Assembly: GCA_043766915.1 (NCBI GenBank)
Contig: JAYUHO010000016.1
Coordinates: forward strand, 1 to 7,309
Source: JANNAT01 sp043766915
Lineage (GTDB): Bacteria > Pseudomonadota > Alphaproteobacteria > Rhodobacterales > Rhodobacteraceae
DNA length: 7,309 nucleotides
Reading direction: 5' to 3'
The notes beneath the pieces are model-generated. The model made no database searches. It worked only from the letters and a program-made list of their open reading frames with translations, and had not been told where the DNA came from. Made by a program: the position numbers and the translations under genes. Every line of letters starts with the position of its first letter. Position 1 is the stretch's first letter. Shown piece by piece: positions 1 to 6,368 of this stretch.

Positions 1-982
1 CAAGGCAATGCTGACGGTAAGAGTGCCGAAGGCTGTGGGGTTGGTGCGGAAAGCCACGATCCGAACGAAGAACCGAGATGTGACCTGTGCGGGTGGTAGT
101 GGCTGGGAAAATCCACGGTGACGCCAAGGGCTTGGTGTATTCCTTCAACGCCTGCAACTCTTGGATGAGATAACGAGGCAGAGGGCACTTGAACACTCGC
201 CCACCTTTAGTTCGTGGGATGGTCAGGACGCCATCGTCGTCCAAGGCATCCCAGCGGGCCTGACGGGCGTTTGTCGCCCTCAAACCGGTGAATACCATGA
301 GCATCCACGCGCCACGGGCAATCTGATCCTCCATGCTATCCAGTTCACGCCACATCTGAGGCATGGCCTCGGGTGTGATGGCCCAGTCTCTCGCGACCTC
401 AAGGTTGAAGCGGACGGCGAGGCTGACAGGATTTGGGGCCATATCATGGGTGCGAAGGACGTCGTTGTAGAGCATTCTCAGCGTTCTCATGGACGTGTTC
501 CCTGCCACCGGGCCGTGCTTCGTGCTCAGCTTCTCGTGGAGGTTTCGGCAAAGAGCCCGGTCGATGGTATCCATTGGCAGCTTGAGAATGGATTTGAGAG
601 GTCCTTCCAGGCTCCTGCGATAGTCCGCCAGGGTAGAGGGTTGTAGATTTCCTTGGTTGCCTGCGATGTAGTGGTCCAGAGCTTGCTGAACGGTGGGCAC
701 CTGGCTCTTGGGGCGACGTGGGTCTTCCCCGCGGGCGAGAGCCTGCCGAAGCTCGATTGCCTTCTGGCGGGCTGTCTTCAGCGATAGCTCATCAACACGG
801 CCTATCGTAATCGTCACGTAGAGAGATGAGCCATTATTGATCCTCCCCACCAGTTTGTAGGATGAGCTTTTTGAGCCCACAACGATCCGAAGGCCGGACA
901 CCTCTTGATCGAACACCAGTGTGCCTGGCGGGCTAGATGTGGCGAGTTGTGTCGCCATAGATTGGGTGAGCTTCGTGGTCAT
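1..982 (-). CDS. Tyrosine recombinase/integrase, 3' end beyond window
   Basis: The frame is open from an ATG at 982 to the left window edge, giving 327 residues without a stop. It is a site-specific tyrosine recombinase, expected to integrate and excise the element that carries it. Residues about 1-90 resemble the Arm/DUF4102-type N-terminal domain, ending in a helix like SLKTARQKAIELRQALARG followed by EDPR. Residues about 95-185 fit a SAM-like core-binding domain. The catalytic domain shows Arg235 in TGLRATNARQARW, the beta-hairpin Lys259 in RTKGG, and His316/Arg319 in HSLRHSY. The last His/Trp and the nucleophilic Tyr would lie past the edge, so activity cannot be judged. A Shine-Dalgarno sequence, GGAGGG at 991-986, sits 3 nt before the ATG and supports this start. 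The gene follows the truncated g15 on the same strand, and its codon use is less G+C-biased than that of the GTA genes. The family call is firm; the type of element is unknown. Confidence 0.93.
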   Translation of the reverse strand, partial: MTTKLTQSMATQLATSSPPGTLVFDQEVSGLRIVVGSKSSSYKLVGRINNGSSLYVTITIGRVDELSLKTARQKAIELRQALARGEDPRRPKSQVPTVQQALDHYIAGNQGNLQPSTLADYRRSLEGPLKSILKLPMDTIDRALCRNLHEKLSTKHGPVAGNTSMRTLRMLYNDVLRTHDMAPNPVSLAVRFNLEVARDWAITPEAMPQMWRELDSMEDQIARGAWMLMVFTGLRATNARQARWDALDDDGVLTIPRTKGGRVFKCPLPRYLIQELQALKEYTKPLASPWIFPATTTRTGHISVLRSDRGFPHQPHSLRHSYRQHCL

Positions 983-985
983 ATT

Positions 986-991
986 CCCTCC
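986..991 (-). promoter_or_regulatory. Ribosome binding site of the integrase gene
   Basis: GGAGGG lies on the minus strand immediately upstream (3 nt) of the ATG at 982-980. It favours this start over the in-frame Met nine codons later. I see no convincing sigma-70 promoter upstream. A TTGACC at 1064-1059 could serve as a -35 box, but the hexamer 17 nt downstream is a poor -10. Confidence 0.6.
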
Positions 992-996
992 ATTTC

Positions 997-1131
997 AGGT
1001 CAAGGTCTGGACCGTCCCCTGGACCTAATCCGGGGCTAAGCCTGGTAAGGTCAGGGAAGGTCAAACAGGAGGATTATTGCACAAGATCAAGGGGTTCTGG
1101 ACCCTGATATAGACTGGTAAGGCTCGGTAAA
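997..1131. repeat. Cluster of short direct repeats, candidate att/arm sites
   Basis: Between the integrase start and the g15 junction there are several short repeats on the plus strand. AAGGTCA occurs at 1047-1053 and 1057-1063, exactly 10 bp apart, with related AGGTCA at 997-1002 and AAGGTC at 1002-1007. CTGGACC occurs at 1007-1013, 1019-1025 and 1097-1103. CTGGTAAGG occurs at 1042-1050 and 1114-1122. GGTCTGGACC at 1004-1013 has inverted GGTC/GACC ends. Such repeats beside an integrase and a junction are what arm-type integrase, excisionase or IHF-like binding sites look like. The repeats are seen directly; their role is inferred. Confidence 0.5.
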
Positions 1132-2777
1132 TGCCCTGACATGAACTTGTCGATGCCGATGAAATCTATCGCGGGATCGGCCCACAGTGGATCAAGGTGG
1201 AAATACACATTTCCATCGCTGTGATAGCCGAAGTATTCCGACCAATCGGCGGCATAGCTGATTTTGGTGGCGGGCCCCAGAATGGCGCGCACGTCCGAGG
1301 CCAACTGGCGCAGGGCGGCGACGGCGGGAAAGCTGTCGGCAGCGCCGCGAATCTGCGTCAGGCCGCGCATTTCTGATCCGATGCAGAAGGCCGCCACCCC
1401 TCCGGCCGCCGCACACAGATTGGCGTAATGCAGAATGAACCGCCGATAGCGCCACTGGGCAGGACCGGAGTAGGTGACGGTTTCGCCCGCTCGGGCGAAA
1501 TGTGCAGGCGTTGCGGTGCCAAAGAAGCTGGCGACTTGGGTATCTGCGGCAGCCGTGCGGTCAACCGTTCCGGATTTACCCGGCGCTTTATCAAGCGTGA
1601 TGCGCCCGCGCCACGGCAGGGCGGCTTGGCCGTTGGTCAGGCTGTACGGATCGGGCAACACATTTCCCGCCATCTGATCCATCAGGATGAACGGATAAAA
1701 CGTCACCGCTTGCCCCGCAAGTTTGGCCGCCCTGATCGCCTCAATCACCGACTTGTCGGTTGGCGTGCCGCCGTAAAGTGAGCGGCCATCAAGTTTGGGA
1801 ATTTCCACCGCCGCACTTCGCGTCACCCCCGATACCGACCACGGCATCCCCACGCCGTCATTGGTCTTTTGTTCCACCTTGGGGCGCACGTCACAGGTGC
1901 CGCACCGCAAATCGCCGCCAAACCAGGACACCACCAATGACACCGCGCCACAGCCGGGCAACTCTTGGGTCAGATGATCCAATGAGGTCGCAAAATCGGT
2001 CTTGCCAGAGGCAGAGTTCACATTTGCGGTGCGGTTCACCCCCGGCCCCAGCGCGTAATGCACCGGCGTGGTGGCATAGGCATACTCGCCCGTTCCGGGC
2101 ACCATGCACACGCCCGGCACAATGCGCGACAGATCGGGATAATCCCCCGCCGCAGCCCCTTGCGCCGGGCGGATCACCTCGAATGAAAACTGCGGCACAC
2201 GGTTGCCAAAAGCCGACAGATCGAGATCTTCGATCACCACATAGGCCAGACCGCGATAGGCGGGGGCCAAACCCGCCCCCTCAACCGCTGTGATCTTGGG
2301 GTCGGGCAACTGATCGGCAGCGCCTGTGTAGACGGCCATGGTCAGGCTGCCGGGTTCAATTTCGTTCCCATCCGCCCAGATGCGGCCCACCCGGGTGATC
2401 ACCCCTTCGCAAAGGGCCACCGCCAGACTGACCGAGTAAGAAAAATCGGTGGTTTTGGGGCGGGGGGTGCCCTTGCCGCCCCCAGAACTGGCGACGTTTT
2501 CCTGAAACCGCGTGGCCCAGATCACCTGCCCCGCCACCCGCACGCGGCCCCAGATCCGCGGCACGGCGGCCCCTTCGGATGCCCCCATCAATCGGAACCG
2601 GTCAACCCGGCCCGTCTCAACCGGGTCAGACCCGCCGCCCAGCACCGACTGGTCAATGGCCCGACCAAAGGTGGCCCCCACGGCACGGCCAATCACTGCC
2701 CCCGACAGGCCCAGCACCGTACCGCCAAAGCCTGCGCCCAAAGCCGCCCCTGCCGCAGACAGTAAAATCGTGGCCAT
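1074..2777 (-). CDS. GTA g15 baseplate 'megatron' protein, truncated by insertion
   Basis: This is the N-terminal part of the large GTA baseplate/host-contact protein (RcGTA g15 family, with a TIM-barrel-like GTA domain). It has 567 codons against about 1,300 residues in the family. Residues 1-45 are the Gly/Ala-rich hydrophobic segment typical of this family. The following region (VPRIWGRVRVAGQVIWATRF, about 73-92) is the conserved start of the baseplate part. From about residue 444 the TIM-barrel-like domain is recognisable, with CIGSEMRGL (Glu469) and YAADWSEYFGY (about 508-518). The frame breaks near residue 543-546 and ends with about 21 foreign-looking residues and a TAA. The rest of the barrel and the C-terminal domains are absent. 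The start is an ATG at 2777 with AAGGG at 2791-2787, three bases after the g14 stop. A protein cut in mid-barrel is unlikely to complete a working GTA tail tip. Confidence 0.92.
   Translation of the reverse strand: MATILLSAAGAALGAGFGGTVLGLSGAVIGRAVGATFGRAIDQSVLGGGSDPVETGRVDRFRLMGASEGAAVPRIWGRVRVAGQVIWATRFQENVASSGGGKGTPRPKTTDFSYSVSLAVALCEGVITRVGRIWADGNEIEPGSLTMAVYTGAADQLPDPKITAVEGAGLAPAYRGLAYVVIEDLDLSAFGNRVPQFSFEVIRPAQGAAAGDYPDLSRIVPGVCMVPGTGEYAYATTPVHYALGPGVNRTANVNSASGKTDFATSLDHLTQELPGCGAVSLVVSWFGGDLRCGTCDVRPKVEQKTNDGVGMPWSVSGVTRSAAVEIPKLDGRSLYGGTPTDKSVIEAIRAAKLAGQAVTFYPFILMDQMAGNVLPDPYSLTNGQAALPWRGRITLDKAPGKSGTVDRTAAADTQVASFFGTATPAHFARAGETVTYSGPAQWRYRRFILHYANLCAAAGGVAAFCIGSEMRGLTQIRGAADSFPAVAALRQLASDVRAILGPATKISYAADWSEYFGYHSDGNVYFHLDPLWADPAIDFIGIDKFMSGHLPSLTSLYQGPEPLDLVQ
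1138..1155. other. Approximate element/g15 junction (att site)
   Basis: Here the g15 reading frame passes from family-like sequence (DFIGID, residues 538-543, then KFM) to a tail with no resemblance to the TIM-barrel domain (SGHLPSLTSLYQ onward). GTA g15 proteins normally continue after GID with a NYMP-like segment, so the crossover probably lies in or near the GGCATCGAC codons at 1157-1149. The exact core cannot be fixed without the other junction. Confidence 0.55.
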
Positions 2778-2780
2778 CTC

Positions 2781-3215
2781 TTAAATCCCTTCAGGAAAGC
2801 AAAACCGCGCCGCTATCTTGCGCCGCCACGGAGCGGTCAGCGCCGTTTCCACCACGCCATGCCCGGTGTAGGCATGGATGAATGACGCCTGCGCACCCGT
2901 ATGCCCTGCAATGCCAAGATGCTTGGCCACAGCGCCGTCACGCATCCGAAACAGCAGCACATCGCCGGGTGCCGCATCACCCAAGTCTTTGGCGATCAGC
3001 CATTGATGGGCGGCGAGGAACAAATCCTCGCGCTTACCGGCTTCCGACCAATCGGCCGTGTAGGCGGGCACAAAGGCAGGTTCTGCGCCCAGACATGCGC
3101 GCCAAACCCCGCGCAGCAGGCCCAGACAATCACAACCAGCCCCCCGCAAGCTGGCCTGATGCAGATAGGGCGTGCCGATCCACGCGCGGGCTGCGTCGAC
3201 GATGCGCTGGGTCAT
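2781..3215 (-). CDS. GTA g14 NlpC/P60 family cell-wall peptidase
   Basis: A 144-residue NlpC/P60 cysteine peptidase, the tail-associated enzyme expected to cleave peptidoglycan stem peptides so that GTA DNA can cross the recipient's cell wall. The catalytic triad is visible: Cys30 in GCDCLGL, His99 in AKHLGI and His114 in FIHAYTG. The N-terminal AARAWIGTPYLHQAS stretch is the usual start of the fold. The product is complete at family length and has no signal peptide, which fits assembly into a particle rather than export. Its start overlaps the g13 stop by 4 nt (ATGA), and its stop lies 3 nt before g15. Confidence 0.95.
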   Translation of the reverse strand: MTQRIVDAARAWIGTPYLHQASLRGAGCDCLGLLRGVWRACLGAEPAFVPAYTADWSEAGKREDLFLAAHQWLIAKDLGDAAPGDVLLFRMRDGAVAKHLGIAGHTGAQASFIHAYTGHGVVETALTAPWRRKIAARFCFPEGI

Positions 3216-4099
3216 CGTCCCAGACTCCCACCATCATTGGGCCGTGTGGACACCGGATAAGATGACAACCAATCCTCGCCCGGAATATGCGGAAAGCCCT
3301 GGAAGTTCAGGAAATTGGCAAACTTGCCCCGGCAAGTTTGCGCCATCCGGTCACAGCCTGCTTCCAGTTGTACCGCATCGCCGATGATCAGCGTCGCCCC
3401 AAGATCATGCCACAGGTCAACCACCCGCTCTCCGCCGTTGATCCGGTCTGACTTGATCATCCCCACCAACCCCGCCGCCGCCCCGGTTTGCACCACCAGC
3501 CGCCCGCGTTCAAACCAGCGGTCGGCAAATCCGGCGATACCCTGAAACAGCATTCGCCCCATCGGATCAAACCCGGCGATGGCGCCAGTCGCGCGATACC
3601 CCGGCGTGGCCAGATCAAAACCGCAGCGCGCATCGCCCAGCACCGCCCCACAACTGCGTTGAAACACCCGCCCTTGTGGTTGGTTCAAACGGTCTGTCAG
3701 CCCGCGCAACTCGGCACGAAATGCGCCTGCCGACCGGGTGATTTCGCCAAAATTGCCGCGAAACTGTTCAATGCGCTGCGCAGGATCGGCCCAATTCACC
3801 AGCCAGGACCGCACTTCGGCCCCGTCAAAACGGCCTGCCGCCAGATCAGCCTCGTCAATCGCGGCATCCGACAGCGCACCAATGGCTTCGGAGTTGTCCA
3901 CCGACAGGCCCGTCGTCTGCTGCAAAACCCGCGCACTCATCCCCGTGCTGGCTTTGAACGTCACGCCGTCAAAGGTAAAATCGCGGTCATGGTCGGTGAA
4001 CCCATAGGCCACGCCATCGCGGCGCAGCACCTTCCAGGCGCGGCACACCGACGTGGCATCCTGCCCCAGATGGACCAGCAAATTCTGACGGGCCGTCAT
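3212..4099 (-). CDS. GTA g13 baseplate hub protein (DUF2163 / phage BR0599 family)
   Basis: A 295-residue protein of the DUF2163/phage_BR0599 family (RcGTA g13), which forms the hub at the end of the tail tube between the distal tail ring and the g15 protein. The N-terminal half has the typical CRAWKVLRRDGVAYGFTDHD opening. The C-terminal half holds four cysteines, Cys150, Cys159, Cys249 and Cys256, arranged C-x8-C and C-x6-C. As I recall it, this is the spacing of the [4Fe-4S] ligands of lambda tail-tip protein gpL, so an iron-sulfur cluster is likely here too. The only other cysteine, Cys19, is outside the pattern. The gene overlaps g12 and g14 by 4 nt each, which suggests translational coupling. 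Length and sequence look intact. Confidence 0.93.
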   Translation of the reverse strand: MTARQNLLVHLGQDATSVCRAWKVLRRDGVAYGFTDHDRDFTFDGVTFKASTGMSARVLQQTTGLSVDNSEAIGALSDAAIDEADLAAGRFDGAEVRSWLVNWADPAQRIEQFRGNFGEITRSAGAFRAELRGLTDRLNQPQGRVFQRSCGAVLGDARCGFDLATPGYRATGAIAGFDPMGRMLFQGIAGFADRWFERGRLVVQTGAAAGLVGMIKSDRINGGERVVDLWHDLGATLIIGDAVQLEAGCDRMAQTCRGKFANFLNFQGFPHIPGEDWLSSYPVSTRPNDGGSLGR

Positions 4100-4728
4100 A
4101 CCCGCACCTCGACAATCGGCACATTCGGCACCTCGCCCGCCCGGAACGACGCCACAGATGTCTGAATGCGGTCGGTGTCAAACCGCGCTGGCACGTCAAA
4201 TTCAAAGCCTGCCGAGACAATCGCGGCAATATCCGGTGCGACGACAAACGTGATCTTGCCTGTCGTCACATCAACGCTGAACTCTTGCCCCTCAACCTTG
4301 GGATCATTGGCTATGGCCACATAAACCGTGCCTAAAACCGGTTTCACAATCGGGCGGGTATAGGTTTGGTTCCCCGACCGATACAGTTTCGACAGCGCAA
4401 ACTGCCGCGTCAGCCCGTCGCCCACACCGATCCGTTGATCCAGTGGCGTCACACCTGTCGAGGGCAGGCAGGATTTGTAATCCGACCAGTCCTTCCAGCG
4501 AAACGCATGCAACTGCCCGCGCCGCGCCTCAAAGAATGCCAGCAGCGCGTCAACATCATCCAGACTGCGCAGACCCAGCCCGGCATCATACCGCCGGCGC
4601 GAGTGTTCCCACGGTGTGTTGCGCTCTTCAAAGCCATTGGCCAGCGTGACAATTTCGGTCAATCGCTCTGGCCCACCGACCGAGCCAAAGCTGACATTGG
4701 CCGGAAATCTGATCTCATGAAATGCCAT
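4096..4728 (-). CDS. GTA g12 distal tail protein (DUF2460)
   Basis: A 210-residue member of the DUF2460/TIGR02217 family, equivalent to RcGTA g12, the distal tail protein joining the tube to the hub. Family hallmarks are the FHEIRFPANVSFGSVGGPER opening, the NTPWEHSRRRYDAGLGLRS segment, and GQLHAFRWKDWSDYKS at about residues 92-107. The C-terminal half is beta-rich (FSVDVTTGKITFV, FEFDVPARFDTDRIQ). The ATG at 4728 follows the g11 stop by 9 nt, with a weak purine-rich GGGGCGG as a possible ribosome binding site. It overlaps g13 by 4 nt. Nothing suggests damage. Confidence 0.95.
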   Translation of the reverse strand: MAFHEIRFPANVSFGSVGGPERLTEIVTLANGFEERNTPWEHSRRRYDAGLGLRSLDDVDALLAFFEARRGQLHAFRWKDWSDYKSCLPSTGVTPLDQRIGVGDGLTRQFALSKLYRSGNQTYTRPIVKPVLGTVYVAIANDPKVEGQEFSVDVTTGKITFVVAPDIAAIVSAGFEFDVPARFDTDRIQTSVASFRAGEVPNVPIVEVRV

Positions 4729-4737
4729 AAACCGCCC

Positions 4738-5394
4738 CTATCTGTTCCGTTGCCCGCGCGCCAACATGCGCTGCGCCTGTGCCGCGATCTGGGATTGGCT
4801 GCGCTGAAATCCCGCCACATCAGGGGTTTGGATGTTCATCACCACGTTCACGGCACGCCCGCCGCCCGCCGCCTGCACCCCCAACCGGCCATCTGCACCG
4901 CGCGCCAGCGGCATGATCGCCTCTGGCCCGGCCTCGCCCATCAATCCTGACCCACCGCGCATCGCAAAGGGTGTTGCCTGCGAAACCACGCCGCCTTTGG
5001 CAAAGGGCATCACCCGGCCTTGGGAAAAACTTGCCCCCGCCGCAAACGGCATCAGCCCGCCCAAAAGCCCCTGCAACCCAGTGGCAATGGCACCACCAAG
5101 GGCGTTCTGCACCGGCTTAATCGCGATGCCATAAACGGTGTCGATCATCGAGTTGGCGACCAATTTCAGCGAATCCGACAGTTTCGCGCCGTCAAACACC
5201 AGCCCGTCAAACGCCCGGCGCAATCCACCGCCAATGCCGTTTGACAAAACGCCCACCTCGCGCCCGGTGAACACCAGACTGTCGCGCATTCGCGACAGCT
5301 CGCCGTCAAAGGCCGAAACCATGCCCGTGGTGCCGCCCAAGGTGGCCTCAAGCGCCAGTATCTGATCTTGCAGTTCCGAAATTTCCGCCATCAT
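4738..5394 (-). CDS. GTA g11 tail tape measure protein
   Basis: A 218-residue short tape measure protein, matching the small size expected for the short GTA tail. It should set tail length and sit inside the tube until DNA is ejected. Residues about 3-20 and 45-100 look helical. Residues about 95-155 are Gly/Ala-rich and hydrophobic, with GGLMPFAAGASFSQGRVMPF and AKGGVVSQATPFAMRGG. GLMGEAGPEAIMPLARGADG at about 150-170 is the hallmark of the C-terminal part of many phage tape measures. The start is the first of two tandem ATGs (5394), with AAAGG at 5404-5400 five bases upstream. This start lies inside the end of g10.1, giving a 47-nt overlap in another frame. Confidence 0.93.
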   Translation of the reverse strand: MMAEISELQDQILALEATLGGTTGMVSAFDGELSRMRDSLVFTGREVGVLSNGIGGGLRRAFDGLVFDGAKLSDSLKLVANSMIDTVYGIAIKPVQNALGGAIATGLQGLLGGLMPFAAGASFSQGRVMPFAKGGVVSQATPFAMRGGSGLMGEAGPEAIMPLARGADGRLGVQAAGGGRAVNVVMNIQTPDVAGFQRSQSQIAAQAQRMLARGQRNR

Positions 5395-5587
5395 CCAAGC
5401 CTTTCACCGCATCAGGAAACGCCGCCGCCAGCTGTTCCAGCCGCGCCCGCGTCAGGGGGGGCTGCGCACCCTCCGCCCCCAGCATGATTTGCAGCTCTAC
5501 CGGGGTCAGCTGCCAGAACCTGTCGGGCGACAAGTGCAACTGCCCTAACCCAGCGCGCACCAACCCCGGCCAGTCGATCAGGCTCAT
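5348..5587 (-). CDS. GTA g10.1 tail assembly chaperone-like protein
   Basis: A 79-residue small protein of the TIGR02216 type (RcGTA g10.1). The family signatures are DWPGLVRAGLGQLHLSPDRFW, then LTPVELQIML, then PLTRARLEQLAAAFPD. It is thought to act with g10 as a chaperone for tape measure/tail tube assembly, by position and by analogy with the G/GT proteins of lambda. The conserved part ends at about residue 60. The last 19 or so residues (AVKGLDDGGNFGTARSDTGA) run into the beginning of g11 and look like an unconserved extension. Its ATG overlaps the g10 stop as ATGA at 5587-5584. Confidence 0.88.
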   Translation of the reverse strand: MSLIDWPGLVRAGLGQLHLSPDRFWQLTPVELQIMLGAEGAQPPLTRARLEQLAAAFPDAVKGLDDGGNFGTARSDTGA

Positions 5588-5904
5588 GGCACAGATGGCA
5601 GCGCAAAGGCCCGCGCCAACAATTCCGCCGCCGCGCGCGCCGCCTCTATCGGCCCGCCACCGATGCTAACGGTGCGCAAATCGGCAGCGGTGCCTTGCCA
5701 GCCACCGCCCCGCAACCCCGCCACGATCAGCGCCAGCACATCACGGGTAGAAAACTGCCCCGCCTCGAACCGTTCAACCATATCAATCAGCGATCCGGTT
5801 TGCAGCGCCGCCTCAAGTTCGGCCAACGCGCCCAAGGTCAGTTTGGCAATGTGACGCTGACCGTCCAGCGTCACCGCAACTTCGCCGGCATAGGGATTGG
5901 CCAT
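5584..5904 (-). CDS. GTA g10 family protein, tail assembly chaperone-like
   Basis: A 106-residue 'gene transfer agent family' protein (RcGTA g10). The sequence NPYAGEVAVTLDGQRHIAKL opens the protein, followed by TLGALAELEAAL, FSTRDVLALIVAGLRGGGW at about 51-69, and an Ala-rich helical C-terminus. The TIGR/Pfam family is confined mostly to GTAs and related prophages. By position between tail tube and tape measure it is taken to be a tail assembly chaperone. I place the start at the ATG at 5904, whose first base is the last base of the g9 stop (TGATG). A GTG one codon upstream (5907) would give a 4-nt overlap instead. Confidence 0.92.
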   Translation of the reverse strand: MANPYAGEVAVTLDGQRHIAKLTLGALAELEAALQTGSLIDMVERFEAGQFSTRDVLALIVAGLRGGGWQGTAADLRTVSIGGGPIEAARAAAELLARAFALPSVP

Positions 5905-6317
5905 CACAGCGCCGTAAAGGTCAGCGCGCCCGCCGAGGCCATCGCCATCTCATACGTCGCCTCGCCGTTATGACTGCCCGCGTAGTCGATCGAGGTGATC
6001 TGAAACGCACCCTCAATTACGCCGAAACTGGGAATAACCACCTGAAATCGCGGCATTTCGGCATCAAAGAAGATCTGCCGTGCGCGCGCATCGGTATTGG
6101 CATCGCGAAACACTCCAGACCCCGAAATAGCGGCGGTTTTTACCCCCGCCCCCGCAAGCAGCTCGCGCCAGCCACCCACGCTTTCCAACGATGTCACATC
6201 CACCGTCTCCGCGTTAAAACTGATCCGCGTCGCCCGCAGGCCCGCGACGGTTACGAACTGTCCGTCGCCCACCAGATCAACCTTGATCAGTAAATCCTTG
6301 CCATTTTGCACAGCCAT
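5904..6317 (-). CDS. GTA g9 major tail tube protein (TP901-1 family)
   Basis: A 137-residue major tail protein of the phage TP901-1 type (RcGTA g9), which stacks as rings to build the tail tube around the tape measure. The opening AVQNGKDLLIKVD is characteristic. VDVTSLES with GGWRELLAGAGVKTAAISGSG at about 39-68 is the conserved tube-fold loop, and the C-terminal ITSIDYAGSHNGEATYEMAM is conserved too. AAGGG at 6331-6327 stands 9 nt before the ATG. This is one of the few GTA genes here with a real intergenic leader (51 nt) of its own, which suits a subunit needed in many copies. Confidence 0.96.
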   Translation of the reverse strand: MAVQNGKDLLIKVDLVGDGQFVTVAGLRATRISFNAETVDVTSLESVGGWRELLAGAGVKTAAISGSGVFRDANTDARARQIFFDAEMPRFQVVIPSFGVIEGAFQITSIDYAGSHNGEATYEMAMASAGALTFTAL

Positions 6318-6340
6318 TTGTCATATCCCTTGCAGAGTGC

Positions 6341-6355
6341 GCCCCGGTCTGGGGC
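6341..6355. other. Small GC-rich hairpin between g8 and g9
   Basis: GCCCC at 6341-6345 pairs with GGGGC at 6351-6355 around a 5-nt loop. It lies in the 51-nt gap after the g8 stop and just before the g9 ribosome binding site. There is no U-run, so it does not look like an intrinsic terminator. It could stabilise or mark a processed 5' end of the g9 message, or be chance in GC-rich DNA. Confidence 0.3.
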
Positions 6356-6368
6356 CATTTTCCGATGA

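Larger units (their letters stand above)
1..1145. mobile_element. Putative integrative element end inserted in GTA g15
   Basis: Three observations point to an inserted element. The g15 frame loses its family-like sequence at about 1140-1151. A non-coding repeat-rich segment follows. Then comes an integrase whose 5' end faces the junction, reading away from the broken gene. The order target gene, att site, integrase on one strand is the layout commonly seen at the integrase end of genomic islands and some prophages. Only this end is in the window, so cargo, size and the far junction are unknown. The right boundary is approximate because the duplicated att core cannot be identified from one junction. 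The alternative that integrase and GTA genes belong to one phage does not explain a g15 broken mid-domain. Confidence 0.72.

Noticed and set aside
161..646. Plus-strand open frame of 161 codons
   Set aside because: It is antisense to the integrase, has no recognisable domain, and the minus-strand frame carries clear recombinase motifs.
1017..1036. Transcription terminator after truncated g15
   Set aside because: CCCC and GGGG arms can be drawn, but the stem is short and imperfect and there is no T-run on the minus strand.
1004..1063. CRISPR-like repeat array
   Set aside because: Repeats are only 7-9 bp and irregularly spaced, with no uniform spacers or cas genes.
983..1145. A tRNA gene fragment as the attachment site
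   Set aside because: I found no T-arm-like sequence or cloverleaf with CCA end here; the junction lies within protein-coding g15.
1074..1160. Simple frameshift or nonsense mutation in g15
   Set aside because: The rest of g15 is not found in any frame in 1-1140; that stretch encodes the integrase and non-coding repeats instead.
1760..2293. Plus-strand open frame of 177 codons opposite g15, rich in Pro/Arg/His
   Set aside because: Low-complexity, Pro/Arg-biased composition typical of the antisense of GC-rich coding DNA; g15 in the other frame is strongly family-like.
3488..4165. Plus-strand open frame of 225 codons opposite g13
   Set aside because: Shadow of g13 and the end of g12; no ribosome site or domain evidence, while the minus-strand genes match known GTA families along their length.
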